A stretch of DNA of 64,000 bases. Origin: Acidithiobacillus ferrooxidans ATCC 23270. Its GTDB lineage: Bacteria; Pseudomonadota; Gammaproteobacteria; Acidithiobacillales; Acidithiobacillaceae. The stretch spans positions 2,014,001 to 2,078,000 of the forward strand of contig NC_011761.1 of assembly GCF_000021485.1 (NCBI RefSeq). The letters run 5' to 3'. The position numbers and the translations under genes are program-made. The notes beneath the pieces were generated by a model, which was not told where the DNA came from, ran no database searches, and saw only the letters and a program-made list of their open reading frames with translations. The stretch's first letter is position 1, and the number at the start of each line of letters is the position of its first letter. Below are positions 1 through 9,130 of the stretch, in pieces.

Positions 1-1088
1 TCGCTGCCGCCCGTGCGTTGAACGTCACGCTGGTGGTCATCGGCCCCGAAGCCCCACTGGTGGCGGGTGTAGGTGATGCGCTGCGCCGGGCTGGCATTCC
101 CGTCTTTGGTCCCAACGCCGCCGGGGCGATGCTAGAGGGTAGCAAGGCCCACGCTAAATCCTTCATGGTGCGGCACGGTATCCCTACCGCCCGTTACGGA
201 CGTTTTGACGATACCGACGCGGCCCTTGGCTACCTGCGTGACCAGCCGTTGCCGGTAGTGGTCAAAGCCGACGGCCTCGCCGCCGGCAAAGGAGTCGTCG
301 TGGCTGTGGAGCGGGCCGAAGCGGAAGCAGCGGTGCACCAGTTCCTGAAATGGGGTCCTATCGTCATCGAAGAATTTCTGGAGGGGGAGGAAGCCAGCTT
401 CATCGCCATCGTGGTGGATGGTCAGGTGTTGCCGCTGGCGGGGTCGCAAGACCACAAGCGTCTGCTGGACGGCGATCAGGGTCCCAATACTGGCGGCATG
501 GGTGCCTATTCCCCCACCCCCATCCTTGATACCGCCATGAGCGAGCGGGTGTTGCGCGAAGTGATGCGCCCGGCAGCGCAAGGATTGATGACAGATCGCA
601 CGCCCTACTGCGGGTTTCTCTATGCCGGTCTGATGATCGGCCCCACCGGACCCAAGGTGCTGGAATTCAACTGCCGACTGGGCGATCCCGAGACACAGCC
701 GCTGATGATGCGCTTGCGGTCCGACCTCTATACGCTTCTGCTGACCGCGGCCCGCGGCGATCTGCTACCGACGGCTCTCGACTGGGACAGTCGCGCTGCC
801 CTCTGCGTCGTATTGGCGGCTGACGGTTATCCCGATCATCCACAGACGGGTGACCCCATCTGCGGTCTCGACGAGACGCAGGGGGATACTGTCAAAATCT
901 TTCATGCCGGAACTCAGGCGCGTGACGGCACCGTCATCACCGCGGGTGGGCGGGTGCTGGGCGTCACGGCGTTGGGAGAAAATCTGGCGATCGCGCAACA
1001 ACGTGCCTATGCGGCCGTCGCCGATATCCGCTGGCGGGGCTTGCAGTACCGGCACGACATCGGCCACCGCGGCCTGCGGCGTGCCTGA
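1..1088 (+). CDS. purD: Phosphoribosylamine-glycine ligase, 5' end outside window
   Basis: PurD (GARS) joins glycine to phosphoribosylamine with ATP in purine synthesis, in the cytoplasm. The frame is open from the first bases, so the N-terminal part lies upstream of the window. The visible protein begins just before the conserved VIGPEAPLVAG stretch and continues with the ATP-grasp region (KADGLAAGKGV, EEFLEGEEAS, GGMGAYSP, EFNCRLGDPETQ) to a normal C-terminus. About 360 residues are visible out of roughly 425 usual for the family. The stop lies 15 bp before tsaC, so the two are probably co-transcribed. Confidence 0.96.
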   Translation, partial: AAARALNVTLVVIGPEAPLVAGVGDALRRAGIPVFGPNAAGAMLEGSKAHAKSFMVRHGIPTARYGRFDDTDAALGYLRDQPLPVVVKADGLAAGKGVVVAVERAEAEAAVHQFLKWGPIVIEEFLEGEEASFIAIVVDGQVLPLAGSQDHKRLLDGDQGPNTGGMGAYSPTPILDTAMSERVLREVMRPAAQGLMTDRTPYCGFLYAGLMIGPTGPKVLEFNCRLGDPETQPLMMRLRSDLYTLLLTAARGDLLPTALDWDSRAALCVVLAADGYPDHPQTGDPICGLDETQGDTVKIFHAGTQARDGTVITAGGRVLGVTALGENLAIAQQRAYAAVADIRWRGLQYRHDIGHRGLRRA

Positions 1089-1103
1089 CGCCGTTTCCGG
1101 CTG

Positions 1104-1664
1104 ATGCTGCCCCGCCATCCGCGTCGTCAGGATATTCGCCGAGGGGTTGCGCATATACGGCGCGGCGGGGTCATCGCCTATCCCACGGAAGGGGTCTGGG
1201 GGCTGGGCTGTGACCCGCGCCGGCGCCGCGCCCTGCACCGAATTCTGGCCCTGAAGGGGCGGCCACGGTTTAAAGGCGTTCTTCTGGTGGCCGGCCGGAC
1301 AGCCGAAACCCGGCGTTACTGGTCTGCGCAAGGTACAGATCAGGCGCTGCTGGCGCGATTCTGGCCCGGCACGACGCTGGTGCTCCCGGCCACGCCCCAG
1401 GTCCCCTTCTGGATACGCGGACGCCATGCGGGCGTTGCGGTGCGGATCAGTAGCCATCCCGCTATCGTCGCGTTGTCGCGGGTCTTCGGCGGCGCCATGG
1501 TCTCCACCAGTGCCAATCCGGCAGGGAAACAACCGGCCCGTGACCTGCGCACCTTATACCGCTATTTTGGCCGCTCTCTGTGGGTACTGCCAGCACGGTT
1601 GGGGGGGCAACATCATCCCAGCCGCATTGTCGATGCCCGCAGCGGTCGTGTCTTACGGGAGTGA
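1104..1664 (+). CDS. tsaC: L-threonylcarbamoyladenylate synthase (TsaC/YrdC family)
   Basis: 186 residues, the single-domain YrdC size. The family makes threonylcarbamoyl-AMP from threonine, bicarbonate and ATP for the t6A37 modification of ANN-decoding tRNAs. Visible family features are the [17 protein letters not shown] start, the [13 protein letters not shown] stretch (usually KxRP..), [10 protein letters not shown], and the [11 protein letters not shown] nucleotide-binding segment near the C-terminus. The ATG start follows purD by 15 bp and the stop is 4 bp before hemF. The Sua5 C-terminal extension is absent. Which paralogue it is cannot be settled from one window. Confidence 0.9.
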   Translation: MLPRHPRRQDIRRGVAHIRRGGVIAYPTEGVWGLGCDPRRRRALHRILALKGRPRFKGVLLVAGRTAETRRYWSAQGTDQALLARFWPGTTLVLPATPQVPFWIRGRHAGVAVRISSHPAIVALSRVFGGAMVSTSANPAGKQPARDLRTLYRYFGRSLWVLPARLGGQHHPSRIVDARSGRVLRE

Positions 1665-1668
1665 AATC

Positions 1669-2559
1669 ATGCAACAACCATCCCTGGATGAAATGGAAAA
1701 CTTTCTCCGCGGCTTGCAGGATCGCATCTGCAACGCCCTGGAAGCAGCAGACGGCGCGGCGAAATTCCGCGAAGATCTTTGGGAACGGCCCGGCGGTGGC
1801 GGTGGGCGAACCCGGGTTATTGCCGACGGCGCTCTGCTGGAAAAAGGCGGGGTCAACTTCTCCAAAGTCCATGGCGACCAGCTTCCCCCCTCAGCTACCG
1901 CACATCGCCCTGAACTGGCGGGACAGACCTTCACCGCCCTTGGCATCTCTCTAGTACTGCATTCCCGCAACCCCTATGTCCCCATCGTTCACATGAACTA
2001 CCGATTTTTCTCGGCGGGACCAGTGTGGTGGTTCGGTGGCGGCGCCGACCTGACGCCGATCTACGGCTTTGAGGAAGACGCCCGGCACTTCCACGGTATT
2101 CTCAAAACCGCCTGTGATCGTCACGACCCAGGCTTTTATCCGCGCTTCAAAACCTGGTGCGACGACTACTTCACCATCAGGCACCGTCAGGAAATGCGCG
2201 GTATCGGTGGTATCTTTTTCGACGATCTCCATGGTGATGCCGGTCTCCTGCAGGCCTTCTGGGAGGATATGGCCAACAGCTTCCTCGACAGCTATCTGCC
2301 CATCGTCGCCCGGCGCCGGGACCTGGCCTACGGTGAACGCGAGCGCCAATTTCAACTCCTGCGCCGGGGGCGCTACGTGGAATTCAACCTCGTCTATGAC
2401 CGCGGCACCCTCTTCGGCCTGCAATCCGGCGGGCGCACCGAAAGTATCCTGATGTCCCTGCCGCCCCTGGCGGCCTGGGCCTACGACTGGCAGGGCGAAG
2501 CCGGTAGCCCCGAAGCCCGCCTCAAGGAAGACTTCCTCACACCCAGGAATTGGGCATGA
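1669..2559 (+). CDS. hemF: Oxygen-dependent coproporphyrinogen III oxidase
   Basis: 296 residues. HemF oxidatively decarboxylates coproporphyrinogen III to protoporphyrinogen IX using O2, fitting an aerobic organism. Recognised by the glycine-rich [13 protein letters not shown] segment, [55 protein letters not shown] and the C-terminal [23 protein letters not shown] block. The reading frame is open further upstream, but the ATG at 1669 gives the usual HemF N-terminus directly after the tsaC stop. The stop overlaps the pyrD start as ATGA, indicating translational coupling. Confidence 0.96.
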
Positions 2560-3647
2560 GCTACGGCCTGCTGCGCCCTCTGCTTTTTACGCTGGACCCG
2601 GAGCGCGCCCACACCCTGAGTATCGCGGCGCTGGAAGCACTGGGACACATGCCACGTGGCCTCGCCCGTGTGGCCCGGCGCTACACCGCCCACGACCCGC
2701 GTCTGGCGCAGGACTTTTGGGGCCTGCATTTTGCCAATCCCGTCGGCCTCGCCGCCGGCTATGACAAGGATGCCCGCGCCACCGCCGCGCTCCCCGCTCT
2801 CGGCTTCGGCTTCATCGAAATCGGCACAGTGACCCCGCGCCCGCAGCCTGGTAATCCGCGCCCCCGGGTCTTTCGTTATCCGGCGCAGCAGGCGGTCATC
2901 AACCGCATGGGTTTCCCCGGTGAAGGGGCTGCGGCGGTTGCCCGAAGACTGGCAGCATTACCTGGCCATCCGGTGCCTATCGGCATCAATCTCGGCAAAA
3001 ACAAGGACACCCCGCTGGAGCGGGCGCAGGACGACTATGTCGCCGCGCTGGAGTTGCTCTTTCACTATGGCGACTATCTCTGCATCAATGTCAGTTCACC
3101 CAACACGCCGGGTTTGCGCTTGCTGCAGGGTGAAGAAGCCTTACGGGGACTGCTCAAGGCCGTCGCCGCAGCCAACCAGCGTCTGGCCCTACAGCATCAG
3201 CGCCCGCCCCTGCCTCTGCTCCTCAAGATCGCACCGGATCTGGACAACGATGATCTCAACGCCATCGGTAGTCTGGCCTTAGGCACGGCACCTCTGGTGA
3301 ATGGTTTCATCGCCACCAATACCACCATAGAACGCCCGGCCTCTCAACCCGGACTCTCCGAAAGCGGGGGCCTGAGCGGTGCACCATTGCTGCAGCAATC
3401 CAATGCCGTCATCGCGCAACTCTATCGTGCGACCCAGGGACAGGTGCCCATCATTGGCGTCGGCGGCATTCTGAGCGCGGCAGACGCTTATGCCAAAATT
3501 CTGGCCGGGGCCAGCCTGGTACAAGTCTACAGCGGCCTGATTTTCCGCGGACCCGGGCTGGTACGGGAGATTCTGGAAGAACTGCCGGGGCTTTGGTTAA
3601 AGGATGGTTATCCCGATCTTGCTCATGCGCGGGGTAGTACCGCCTGA
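2556..3647 (+). CDS. pyrD: Quinone-dependent dihydroorotate dehydrogenase, class 2
   Basis: 363 residues. It oxidises dihydroorotate to orotate and passes electrons via FMN to membrane quinone in pyrimidine synthesis. The N-terminal amphipathic segment ([20 protein letters not shown]) is the membrane-association region of class 2 enzymes. FMN and substrate motifs follow: [64 protein letters not shown] and GVGGI. The catalytic serine of the class 2 NVSSPNT motif is present. The start overlaps the hemF stop by four bases. Confidence 0.96.
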
Positions 3648-3806
3648 TACCCCTTCCGCCACAGCATCCAAATAGATCTTATAGAGATTTTCCGCTTGCT
3701 GGAAATCCATGGACATGTTAAACAGTTAAAGACAAGTTTCATGAGACATCAATGAATAACAACAGTTATCGGGGCCGGTTATTCACGTTATCCAAGAGTA
3801 TTTTCC

Positions 3807-3956
3807 ATGGTTCATAAAATCCATATCATCGGTTTCATGATGCGCACCGCAGGCCTCCTCGTTATTTTCGGATCACTGGCGGGCTGTGCTGCCGTCTCTG
3901 ATACCGCATCGGCGACCGGGGATATGGTCAGTGCCGGGGCGTCCCTGATCCCCTGA
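3807..3956 (+). CDS. Very small predicted lipoprotein
   Basis: A 49-codon frame with a hydrophobic signal segment and a clean lipobox: LLVIFGSLAGC, Cys at residue 27 (or 17 if the internal ATG at 3837 is used). The mature part would be only about 23 residues, small and polar (CAAVSDTASATGDMVSAG...). The size and composition recall entericidin-like or other short cell-envelope lipoproteins, but I cannot assign a family. It stands alone between pyrD and the GNAT gene. The lipobox is seen; expression is inferred. Confidence 0.55.
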   Translation: MVHKIHIIGFMMRTAGLLVIFGSLAGCAAVSDTASATGDMVSAGASLIP

Positions 3957-4272
3957 GCAACCCGGTGACCGTAAGGCGGCCGGATAACCTGCAGAGACCA
4001 ATCTGACTTTAGGACTTGGCCGCCACGCTGGCACCGACAAAAACCGGTGCACTTCGCCTGCGCGGCAATGAAGTTTCCGCCATATTTTACACTCCGCAAC
4101 TGTTCATATCCATACGGAACATGGTTGGCATTACATATGTTATCCACATACAAGTCACATGATAATATCCTACTCATGATAAAACTTGTCATCAATTCCT
4201 CTGCAACCGCGCAGGATTGCAACAACAAAATCATGACAAATGACAACAAGATCACAAGGTAAGGACATCAAG
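3957..4272. other. Intergenic region without a recognised gene
   Basis: About 315 bp between the small lipoprotein and the GNAT gene. It becomes AT-rich from about 4080. A weak hairpin (GCACCG ... CGGTGC, 4031-4050) lacks a T-tract. TGTCA/TGACA words occur near 4190 and 4230, but not with the 11-bp phasing seen at the Pho-type promoters. The GNAT promoter should lie here; I cannot pick it with confidence. Confidence 0.4.
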
Positions 4273-4821
4273 ATGGCACATTCAAAGTCGCTGTATTCTT
4301 TCCGTATGGCGCAAAAAGCAGAAATGATCGCCCTTTGCGCGCTCATCAATAGTGTATATCGAGGCGATGCTGCCAAAGATGGATGGACTACAGAAGCGGA
4401 TTTGCTGGGCGGCCAGCGTTGTGACGTGGCGATGCTGGAAAAACTCTCCGACAAACCGGACAGTGGTTTCCTGGTGGCCACGAAAGAAGACGAGATCATC
4501 GCCTGCTGTCATGTACAACTTGCCACAGCGACGGTCGCCGAGTGCGGAATGCTTTCCGTGACTCCGGCGTGGCAGAATCAGGGTATCGCCAAAGCACTGC
4601 TCCGTACGGCGGAGCAATATTCCCGGGAAACCTGGCAGGCGACGCGCATGCGCCTGTGGATCATCAAACAACGTCCGGAACTGGCGGAATATTATCAGCG
4701 GCGCGGCTATCGGCTTACCGGCGCCACCCTGCCCTTCCCGGATGACGTTCGCTACGGCATCCCCAGAGTCAACGGGTTGTACCTCCTCGCACTGGAGAAA
4801 GTCATCGCACCGGCCGCGTAA
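4273..4821 (+). CDS. GNAT family N-acetyltransferase
   Basis: 182 residues. A GCN5-related acyl-CoA N-acyltransferase: residues 7-60 form the N-terminal substrate lobe (ALINSVYRG...DGWTTEADLL, common in the uncharacterised branch). The acetyl-CoA site follows as CGMLSVTPAWQNQGIAKALL (the Q/RxxGxG/A loop), and the C-terminal YYQRRGYRLTG is the typical last strand. The start at 4273 follows an AAGG-type ribosome site; an in-frame ATG 33 bp upstream is less well placed. The substrate is unknown. It converges on the phosphoesterase gene with only 3 bp between stops. Confidence 0.85.
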   Translation: MAHSKSLYSFRMAQKAEMIALCALINSVYRGDAAKDGWTTEADLLGGQRCDVAMLEKLSDKPDSGFLVATKEDEIIACCHVQLATATVAECGMLSVTPAWQNQGIAKALLRTAEQYSRETWQATRMRLWIIKQRPELAEYYQRRGYRLTGATLPFPDDVRYGIPRVNGLYLLALEKVIAPAA

Positions 4822-4824
4822 GCA

Positions 4825-6396
4825 TCAGATGCGAAAACCTTGGGGCCGCTGATCCCAGTCAAAAGCCCCCATCAGGTCATACGCGTCGGCGTCGCGTTGG
4901 TTGAGGGGTTGCAGACCGAAACGGGTTTCGATGAATTTGAGGATGCTCGCCGTACTGGCGAGGTGGTGATCCACCAACCCTTGCCGCGCCCAGGGGCTGA
5001 TGAGCAGGGCCGGAATACGGGTGCCAAATCCATAGTCGTCCACCACTTTAGGCGGCAGCGAATCCCAAAAGCCACCACCTTCGTCATAGGTAATGAAGAT
5101 AGCGGTTTTGTCCCAGGCCGGACCATCCGCAGCGGCGCGCACCAGCTGCTCCACCCATTCCATACCATAGGCGGGTGCGCAGTCAGCCGGGTGTTCGTCA
5201 TGGGCGGCACTGGCCCTGACAAAGGAAACACCGGGCAGCTTGCCGGCATGGGCATCGGCGAGAAAGTCTTCGCTATCGCGCATGTGACCGTTCTTCACAT
5301 ATTCTGGCCAGCGCGGGTAGTACTGGAAGGGATTATGGTGGGCCACATACAGCTGACCCGTGTCGATCACCGCCGAGCCATCGCCGGGACCAAACGCGGT
5401 CTTGAGCGCCCATGGCTTCACCCGGTTCCAATTTTCGTTATACCAGGCCCAGGATACTCTGGCGCCATCCAGACGGTCACCGATATTGTCGTAGGTCTGC
5501 GCCTCCGGCGGCGGAGATATCTTCAGCGCTTTCACGGCATCCGCGTTGGTTGGTCCCTGCAGCGGCGGCAGGTCGTTGACCAGCACTTTTTGGTGGTCAT
5601 AGGGCAGATCAAAGAAACGGTGCTCCAGACCCGCCTCCTTCGGATCGAAGGGCGCACAGACCTCCCTGGGTGCATGAGGATGGATACAGGAACGGGCGGC
5701 CGCCAGATAAAGCGCATTACCGGTGCTGCCACCGCTCATGGCCTGAAAGAAATGGTCAAAAAGCGTGTACTGGTGCGCCACCTGATGATAGAAGGGCAAA
5801 TCCTCACCGGTATAATATCCTAGCACCGGGCCGCTGGGGCGGGCCAGATCGAAGGCGATCTGCTCGGGGCTCATTTTCCTGAATTCATCCCGCGACAAAA
5901 GGGTTTTGCTGCTACCCGCCAGGGCCACGAAGCGATCCATTTTGCCGTTGTGCACTTCCGCCATCATACGGAAAAAGCGATGCGCAGGATCCCAGTGCAC
6001 ATTGCCCCTGGCCGGAATATAGGGTGCCATGTGAAAAGGCTGGTTCGGCAACTGCACATTCTGGAAACCAGGAATTTCCGCAGGTAACGGAAGATTATCA
6101 TAAGCGATGCCCGCGGGGTTTTTCTGTAAACCGAGGAAACGCGGATCCAACTGTCCCTGCCCATCCAACAGGTTGACGACCTGCTGCCCGTTTTTCGGCT
6201 GAAAAGTACCGAAGTAGTGATCGAAACTGCGATTTTCCTGAAAGATCACCACCACATGCTCGATCTTCTGGCGCAGGAGACTCTCCCCACTGACGCCTGC
6301 CGCACGTGCCACCCCCAGCAGATGCGGAGCAGCGACAACTGCACCACTCCCCAGCCCCAGCCGCTTCAAAAACTGCCGGCGATTCTGTCGCTCCAT
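4825..6396 (-). CDS. Tat-exported PF04185 phosphoesterase (phospholipase C / acid phosphatase family)
   Basis: 523 residues. The N-terminus has a twin-arginine signal (NRRQFLKRLGLGSGAVVAAP) ending in an A-rich site, so the enzyme should fold before export to the periplasm. Residues 54-63 ([10 protein letters not shown]) are the metal/nucleophile motif of the PF04185 superfamily of phospholipases C and acid phosphatases. [48 protein letters not shown] and a C-terminal ETRFGL complete the family pattern. The ATG at 6396 has AGGAG eight bases upstream. It is last in cluster A after exbB-exbD-tonB and probably releases phosphate from organic esters. The substrate is not deducible. Confidence 0.9.
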   Translation of the reverse strand: MERQNRRQFLKRLGLGSGAVVAAPHLLGVARAAGVSGESLLRQKIEHVVVIFQENRSFDHYFGTFQPKNGQQVVNLLDGQGQLDPRFLGLQKNPAGIAYDNLPLPAEIPGFQNVQLPNQPFHMAPYIPARGNVHWDPAHRFFRMMAEVHNGKMDRFVALAGSSKTLLSRDEFRKMSPEQIAFDLARPSGPVLGYYTGEDLPFYHQVAHQYTLFDHFFQAMSGGSTGNALYLAAARSCIHPHAPREVCAPFDPKEAGLEHRFFDLPYDHQKVLVNDLPPLQGPTNADAVKALKISPPPEAQTYDNIGDRLDGARVSWAWYNENWNRVKPWALKTAFGPGDGSAVIDTGQLYVAHHNPFQYYPRWPEYVKNGHMRDSEDFLADAHAGKLPGVSFVRASAAHDEHPADCAPAYGMEWVEQLVRAAADGPAWDKTAIFITYDEGGGFWDSLPPKVVDDYGFGTRIPALLISPWARQGLVDHHLASTASILKFIETRFGLQPLNQRDADAYDLMGAFDWDQRPQGFRI

Positions 6397-6455
6397 GAAA
6401 AAACTCCTGATTCCATTAACGATTGGTAAGTATCCGCCCATATAGTCGGCGGATA

Positions 6456-7169
6456 CTAGGAAGCGCGTCCTGACAAATGCACCTCTACCGTAAAATTGGT
6501 GGCATGCTTCGGCATATCTTTGGAGAAGGGCGGGTACTGTCCTTCTTTCACTGATTTCAATGCCGCCCTATCGATGGGCCCCGCCCCGCTGGACCGGGAA
6601 ATTTTCGCCCACTGCAATCGACCCGAAGGCGCAAGCCGGAATGTGATGACCGCAGTGCCGCTTAAATGCATCAGGCGGATAGCTTCGGGCACATGGGCAT
6701 CCGCCTGGACCTGGGCCCGCACCAAGGCTGCGTATTCGGCTAACGCCGCCTGACGTGCGGCCATGCTGGGCGCGGGCGGCGGTGGTGGCGGCAGGACCAC
6801 CGGCGGCCTGGGCGGTGCCACCGGCGCGAGAGGCAACGGTGTTTTGGCTATCAGCGGCTTCGGTACAGGCACCTGATGCACCACTGGTTTCGGCAACGGA
6901 ACGGGACGCGGCAGCGGCTTGGGATGCACTATCGGCTTTGGCGGCGGCGGTACCGGCTTTGGCTTGGGCGGAACCGGCCGTACCATGTGAATTGCAATAA
7001 TCTTCTTTATGACCGGCTTGGGGGGTGGCGTATTACTTCCCACCCAGATCAATCCGCCCACCAGCAACGCCTCCAATACCGCACCGACCAACAATGCCCG
7101 GCCAAAATGCTCTTTATTCGTATTTAGTGGCGGCGGCGTCCAGGTTGGACTGCCAACGATTGTATTCAC
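6456..7169 (-). CDS. tonB: TonB energy transducer, cluster A
   Basis: 237 residues starting at GTG (7169), with AAGGAAGG six bases upstream. One N-terminal membrane anchor (about residues 24-44, ALLVGAVLEALLVGGLIWVG) is followed by the long Pro-Lys rod of TonB, with many PKP, KPV and PPP repeats (residues 50-135). A C-terminal TonB domain follows: AVITFRLAPSGRL, RSSGAGPIDRAAL and a final VEVHLSG strand. TonB couples the proton-motive force to outer-membrane receptors. It follows exbD by 21 bp and precedes the phosphoesterase, so cluster A is one operon. It is closely similar to the cluster B TonB. Confidence 0.93.
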   Translation of the reverse strand: MNTIVGSPTWTPPPLNTNKEHFGRALLVGAVLEALLVGGLIWVGSNTPPPKPVIKKIIAIHMVRPVPPKPKPVPPPPKPIVHPKPLPRPVPLPKPVVHQVPVPKPLIAKTPLPLAPVAPPRPPVVLPPPPPPAPSMAARQAALAEYAALVRAQVQADAHVPEAIRLMHLSGTAVITFRLAPSGRLQWAKISRSSGAGPIDRAALKSVKEGQYPPFSKDMPKHATNFTVEVHLSGRAS

Positions 7170-7190
7170 CGATTACCTTCCTTGTTTTTC

Positions 7191-7592
7191 CTAACCACTC
7201 GCTTTCGCGGCAATCCCGATATCGCTCACTCCTGCCTTCTGGCAGCGATCCATCACATGAACGAAATCCTGAAAAGGCACGCCTTTATCGGCAGCGATGG
7301 TGATCTGGGTCTTGGCAGGGTTACCATCACCGGCGAGCATTTTCTGCAGGTCGTCCAGATCATAGTGATGACCCTTCACATCCACCGACCCATCCTTATC
7401 GATATTGATGGTATAGTGCGGGCGCGGAAGCTGCTGCGCCTGGCTGGACCTGGGCAACTGCAGGCTCAGTCCTTTGTCGGGGATCATTTGCAGCGTGATC
7501 ATGATAAAAAACACCAGCAGGAAGAGCATGATGTCGATCATGGGAATGATCTCCACCCGGCCCTTCTTCTGCTCGAAGTAACGGCGCTCCAT
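7191..7592 (-). CDS. exbD: ExbD biopolymer transport protein, cluster A
   Basis: 133 residues. One transmembrane helix near the N-terminus contains the essential aspartate (VEIIPMIDIMLFLLVFFIM). A periplasmic domain ends with DRCQKAGVSDIGIAAKA, typical of the TolR/ExbD family. With ExbB it forms the proton channel that powers TonB. Its ATG shares one base with the exbB stop (TGATG), a tight coupling. The 3' end of this gene is the reference that identifies the exbD scrap at 30.03-30.10 kb. Confidence 0.95.
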   Translation of the reverse strand: MERRYFEQKKGRVEIIPMIDIMLFLLVFFIMITLQMIPDKGLSLQLPRSSQAQQLPRPHYTINIDKDGSVDVKGHHYDLDDLQKMLAGDGNPAKTQITIAADKGVPFQDFVHVMDRCQKAGVSDIGIAAKASG

Positions 7593-8275
7593 CAGCTGGC
7601 CCTCGCCACGGACAACATTTCACTGCGTTGCTTGTCACTGTTGTCCGGGGTGATCATGGGTTGACCGTCCATCCGATTGAGCAGCATGGTCTTTACGGAA
7701 TCCAGTTGCAGGAGAATCTGCCGCACCTGATTGTTGAAGGCATTGAAAGCCATCAGACCGAGCATGGCGATGAACAGCCCAGTTGCCGTGGCGACCAGCG
7801 CGTCAGCCACACCGCCGGTGACCGCCGTAGGCGCATGTCCCGGAGTGGCCAGCACTGAAAAAGCGTGGAACATACCGATAATCGTGCCGAACAAACCCAG
7901 CAGCGGCGCCAAGGTGATGATAGTGTCGAGCAACCACAGACGGCGATCCAGTTGCGGCGCCAACACCAGCACGCTTTCTTCGAGACGACTGGCAAGGCCT
8001 TCGCCTTTCACCTGCCCATGATGGGAGGCAGCCATACGCAGCAGCGCGGCTTCGGGCAGATCACTCGCCCCATCAGCCATCTGATTCAGTGTGTCACGAT
8101 CCAGGCGACCATGGCTACCCAGTTCATGCACAAAGATCAGTCCACGCAGGATGGTGCGCCGCAAAAACCAGAACCGGTCCACGATAACGGACAGTTCGAC
8201 CAATAACAGCGCGCCAAGCACGTAGAGAACGCCATCTGAATAGTTGGCGAGGTGAATGAGATATTGCAGGTTCAT
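7592..8275 (-). CDS. exbB: ExbB/TolQ proton-channel protein, cluster A
   Basis: 227 residues. Three membrane segments: an N-terminal one (YSDGVLYVLGALLLVELSVIV), and two in the MotA/TolQ/ExbB domain (DTIITLAPLLGLFGTIIGMF and VADALVATATGLFIAMLGLM). The conserved glycine-rich LLGLFGTIIGM is intact. The ATG at 8275 follows a GGGAGT ribosome site; the frame is open a little further upstream but without a better start. It is almost the same as the cluster B ExbB, marking a recent duplication. A Pho-type promoter lies just upstream (8304-8347). Confidence 0.95.
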   Translation of the reverse strand: MNLQYLIHLANYSDGVLYVLGALLLVELSVIVDRFWFLRRTILRGLIFVHELGSHGRLDRDTLNQMADGASDLPEAALLRMAASHHGQVKGEGLASRLEESVLVLAPQLDRRLWLLDTIITLAPLLGLFGTIIGMFHAFSVLATPGHAPTAVTGGVADALVATATGLFIAMLGLMAFNAFNNQVRQILLQLDSVKTMLLNRMDGQPMITPDNSDKQRSEMLSVARAS

Positions 8276-8303
8276 AAGGACTCCCTCTCTAACCGAAGGC
8301 GGT

Positions 8304-8347
8304 ACCATAGCAAATCAATGTGACAGTTTTATGAACCTGTTATGACA
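8304..8347 (-). promoter_or_regulatory. Pho-box-like promoter of cluster A (exbB)
   Basis: Read on the minus strand, three heptamers TGTCATA (8347-8341), GTTCATA (8336-8330) and TGTCACA (8325-8319) are spaced exactly 11 bp; a weak fourth lies at 8358-8352. Nine bases then lead to a -10 hexamer TATGGT (8309-8304) preceded by TGC. The geometry equals that of PhoB boxes (7-bp direct repeats every 11 bp) and matches six other sites in this window. The upstream repeat overlaps the 3' end of the regulator gene. Confidence 0.75.
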
Positions 8348-9101
8348 AATTTACATCAATGGCGTTTTTCGGCGGCAAACTCAGGCGATACCCAAACCCA
8401 TGTACCGTTTCCAGCCACTCCGCAGCACCGGCCTTTTCCAGACATTTGCGCAAACGATGCACCTGAGCCGCCACCGAATTTTCCTGGATGAGGCTGCGGC
8501 CATCGGTCAATACATTGGCAATTTCGCGGGACGAGAAGGTCCGATCCGGGTGCAATGCCAAATAGTGCAGAAACCGGAAAAGTCGTCGGCTCAGACGTAT
8601 TTCTTCACCATTCACCCATACCCGACAGCTTCCCGGGTTGACTTGGATCAGCGATCCCTGCTCTACCGGGAGGCATTTCCAGTGCTGGTTTTTTTTCAGC
8701 AGCGCCGATGCCTGCGCCAGCAACAACGTCTCGCTATACGGAGTCGAGACATACGCGCTCGCGCCGGCATCCAGGGCGGACATGGCATTTGCATCACCAT
8801 CCATCCCGATAGCCAGCACCGGCAAACCGGCACAAGCCGGGTAAGCACTTAATTCCATGAGCCACGGCGCAAATCGGGCAGACCAGTCCTGCAGAATGAA
8901 CAAGGCCGGGTGCCATCCTGTAACAAGCTGAAAGGCGTCATTCATTGTGCTCGTCGTGCGCAGGAAAGCGCCCGATCCCTGCAGACGGAATATAAGCCCG
9001 CTCGGTGGCGCCGTCTCTGCCAGCAGCAGAATGCGTGCCTGATAAAGCGGATCCATTTCCACATTGTTATTCGTTGTGCTGCCTTGCGGTATGGCCATCA
9101 T
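8340..9101 (-). CDS. OmpR/PhoB-type winged-helix regulator with degenerate receiver
   Basis: 253 residues. The N-terminal half (about 22-135) has the size and secondary pattern of a CheY-like receiver, but the acidic pocket is AET instead of DD. The phospho-acceptor position reads Q71 (PALFILQDW, where PDLVLLD is usual) and the conserved lysine is T120 (YVSTPY versus YLTKPF). The C-terminal half (150-245) is a Trans_reg_C winged helix: LSRRLFRFLHYLALHPDR, recognition helix NSVAAQVHRLRKCLEKAG and the terminal wing VHGFGYRL. It probably binds the 11-bp repeats nearby. The start at 9101 follows AGGAAA. Phosphorylation-independent action is inferred. Confidence 0.85.
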   Translation of the reverse strand: MMAIPQGSTTNNNVEMDPLYQARILLLAETAPPSGLIFRLQGSGAFLRTTSTMNDAFQLVTGWHPALFILQDWSARFAPWLMELSAYPACAGLPVLAIGMDGDANAMSALDAGASAYVSTPYSETLLLAQASALLKKNQHWKCLPVEQGSLIQVNPGSCRVWVNGEEIRLSRRLFRFLHYLALHPDRTFSSREIANVLTDGRSLIQENSVAAQVHRLRKCLEKAGAAEWLETVHGFGYRLSLPPKNAIDVNLS

Positions 9102-9130
9102 GGTTTCCTGCCGAAACTGGACCTTATGAC

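Noticed and set aside
4186..4240. TGTCA/TGACA words upstream of the GNAT gene as another Pho box
   Set aside because: The words are not spaced 11 bp and no TANNNT follows at nine bases, unlike the seven accepted sites.
3812..4255. 147-codon minus-strand frame with a hydrophobic start
   Set aside because: It overlaps the small lipoprotein and shows no family motif or consistent codon use.
4840..5823. 327-codon plus-strand frame
   Set aside because: Opposite the Tat phosphoesterase; composition typical of antisense reading, no motifs.
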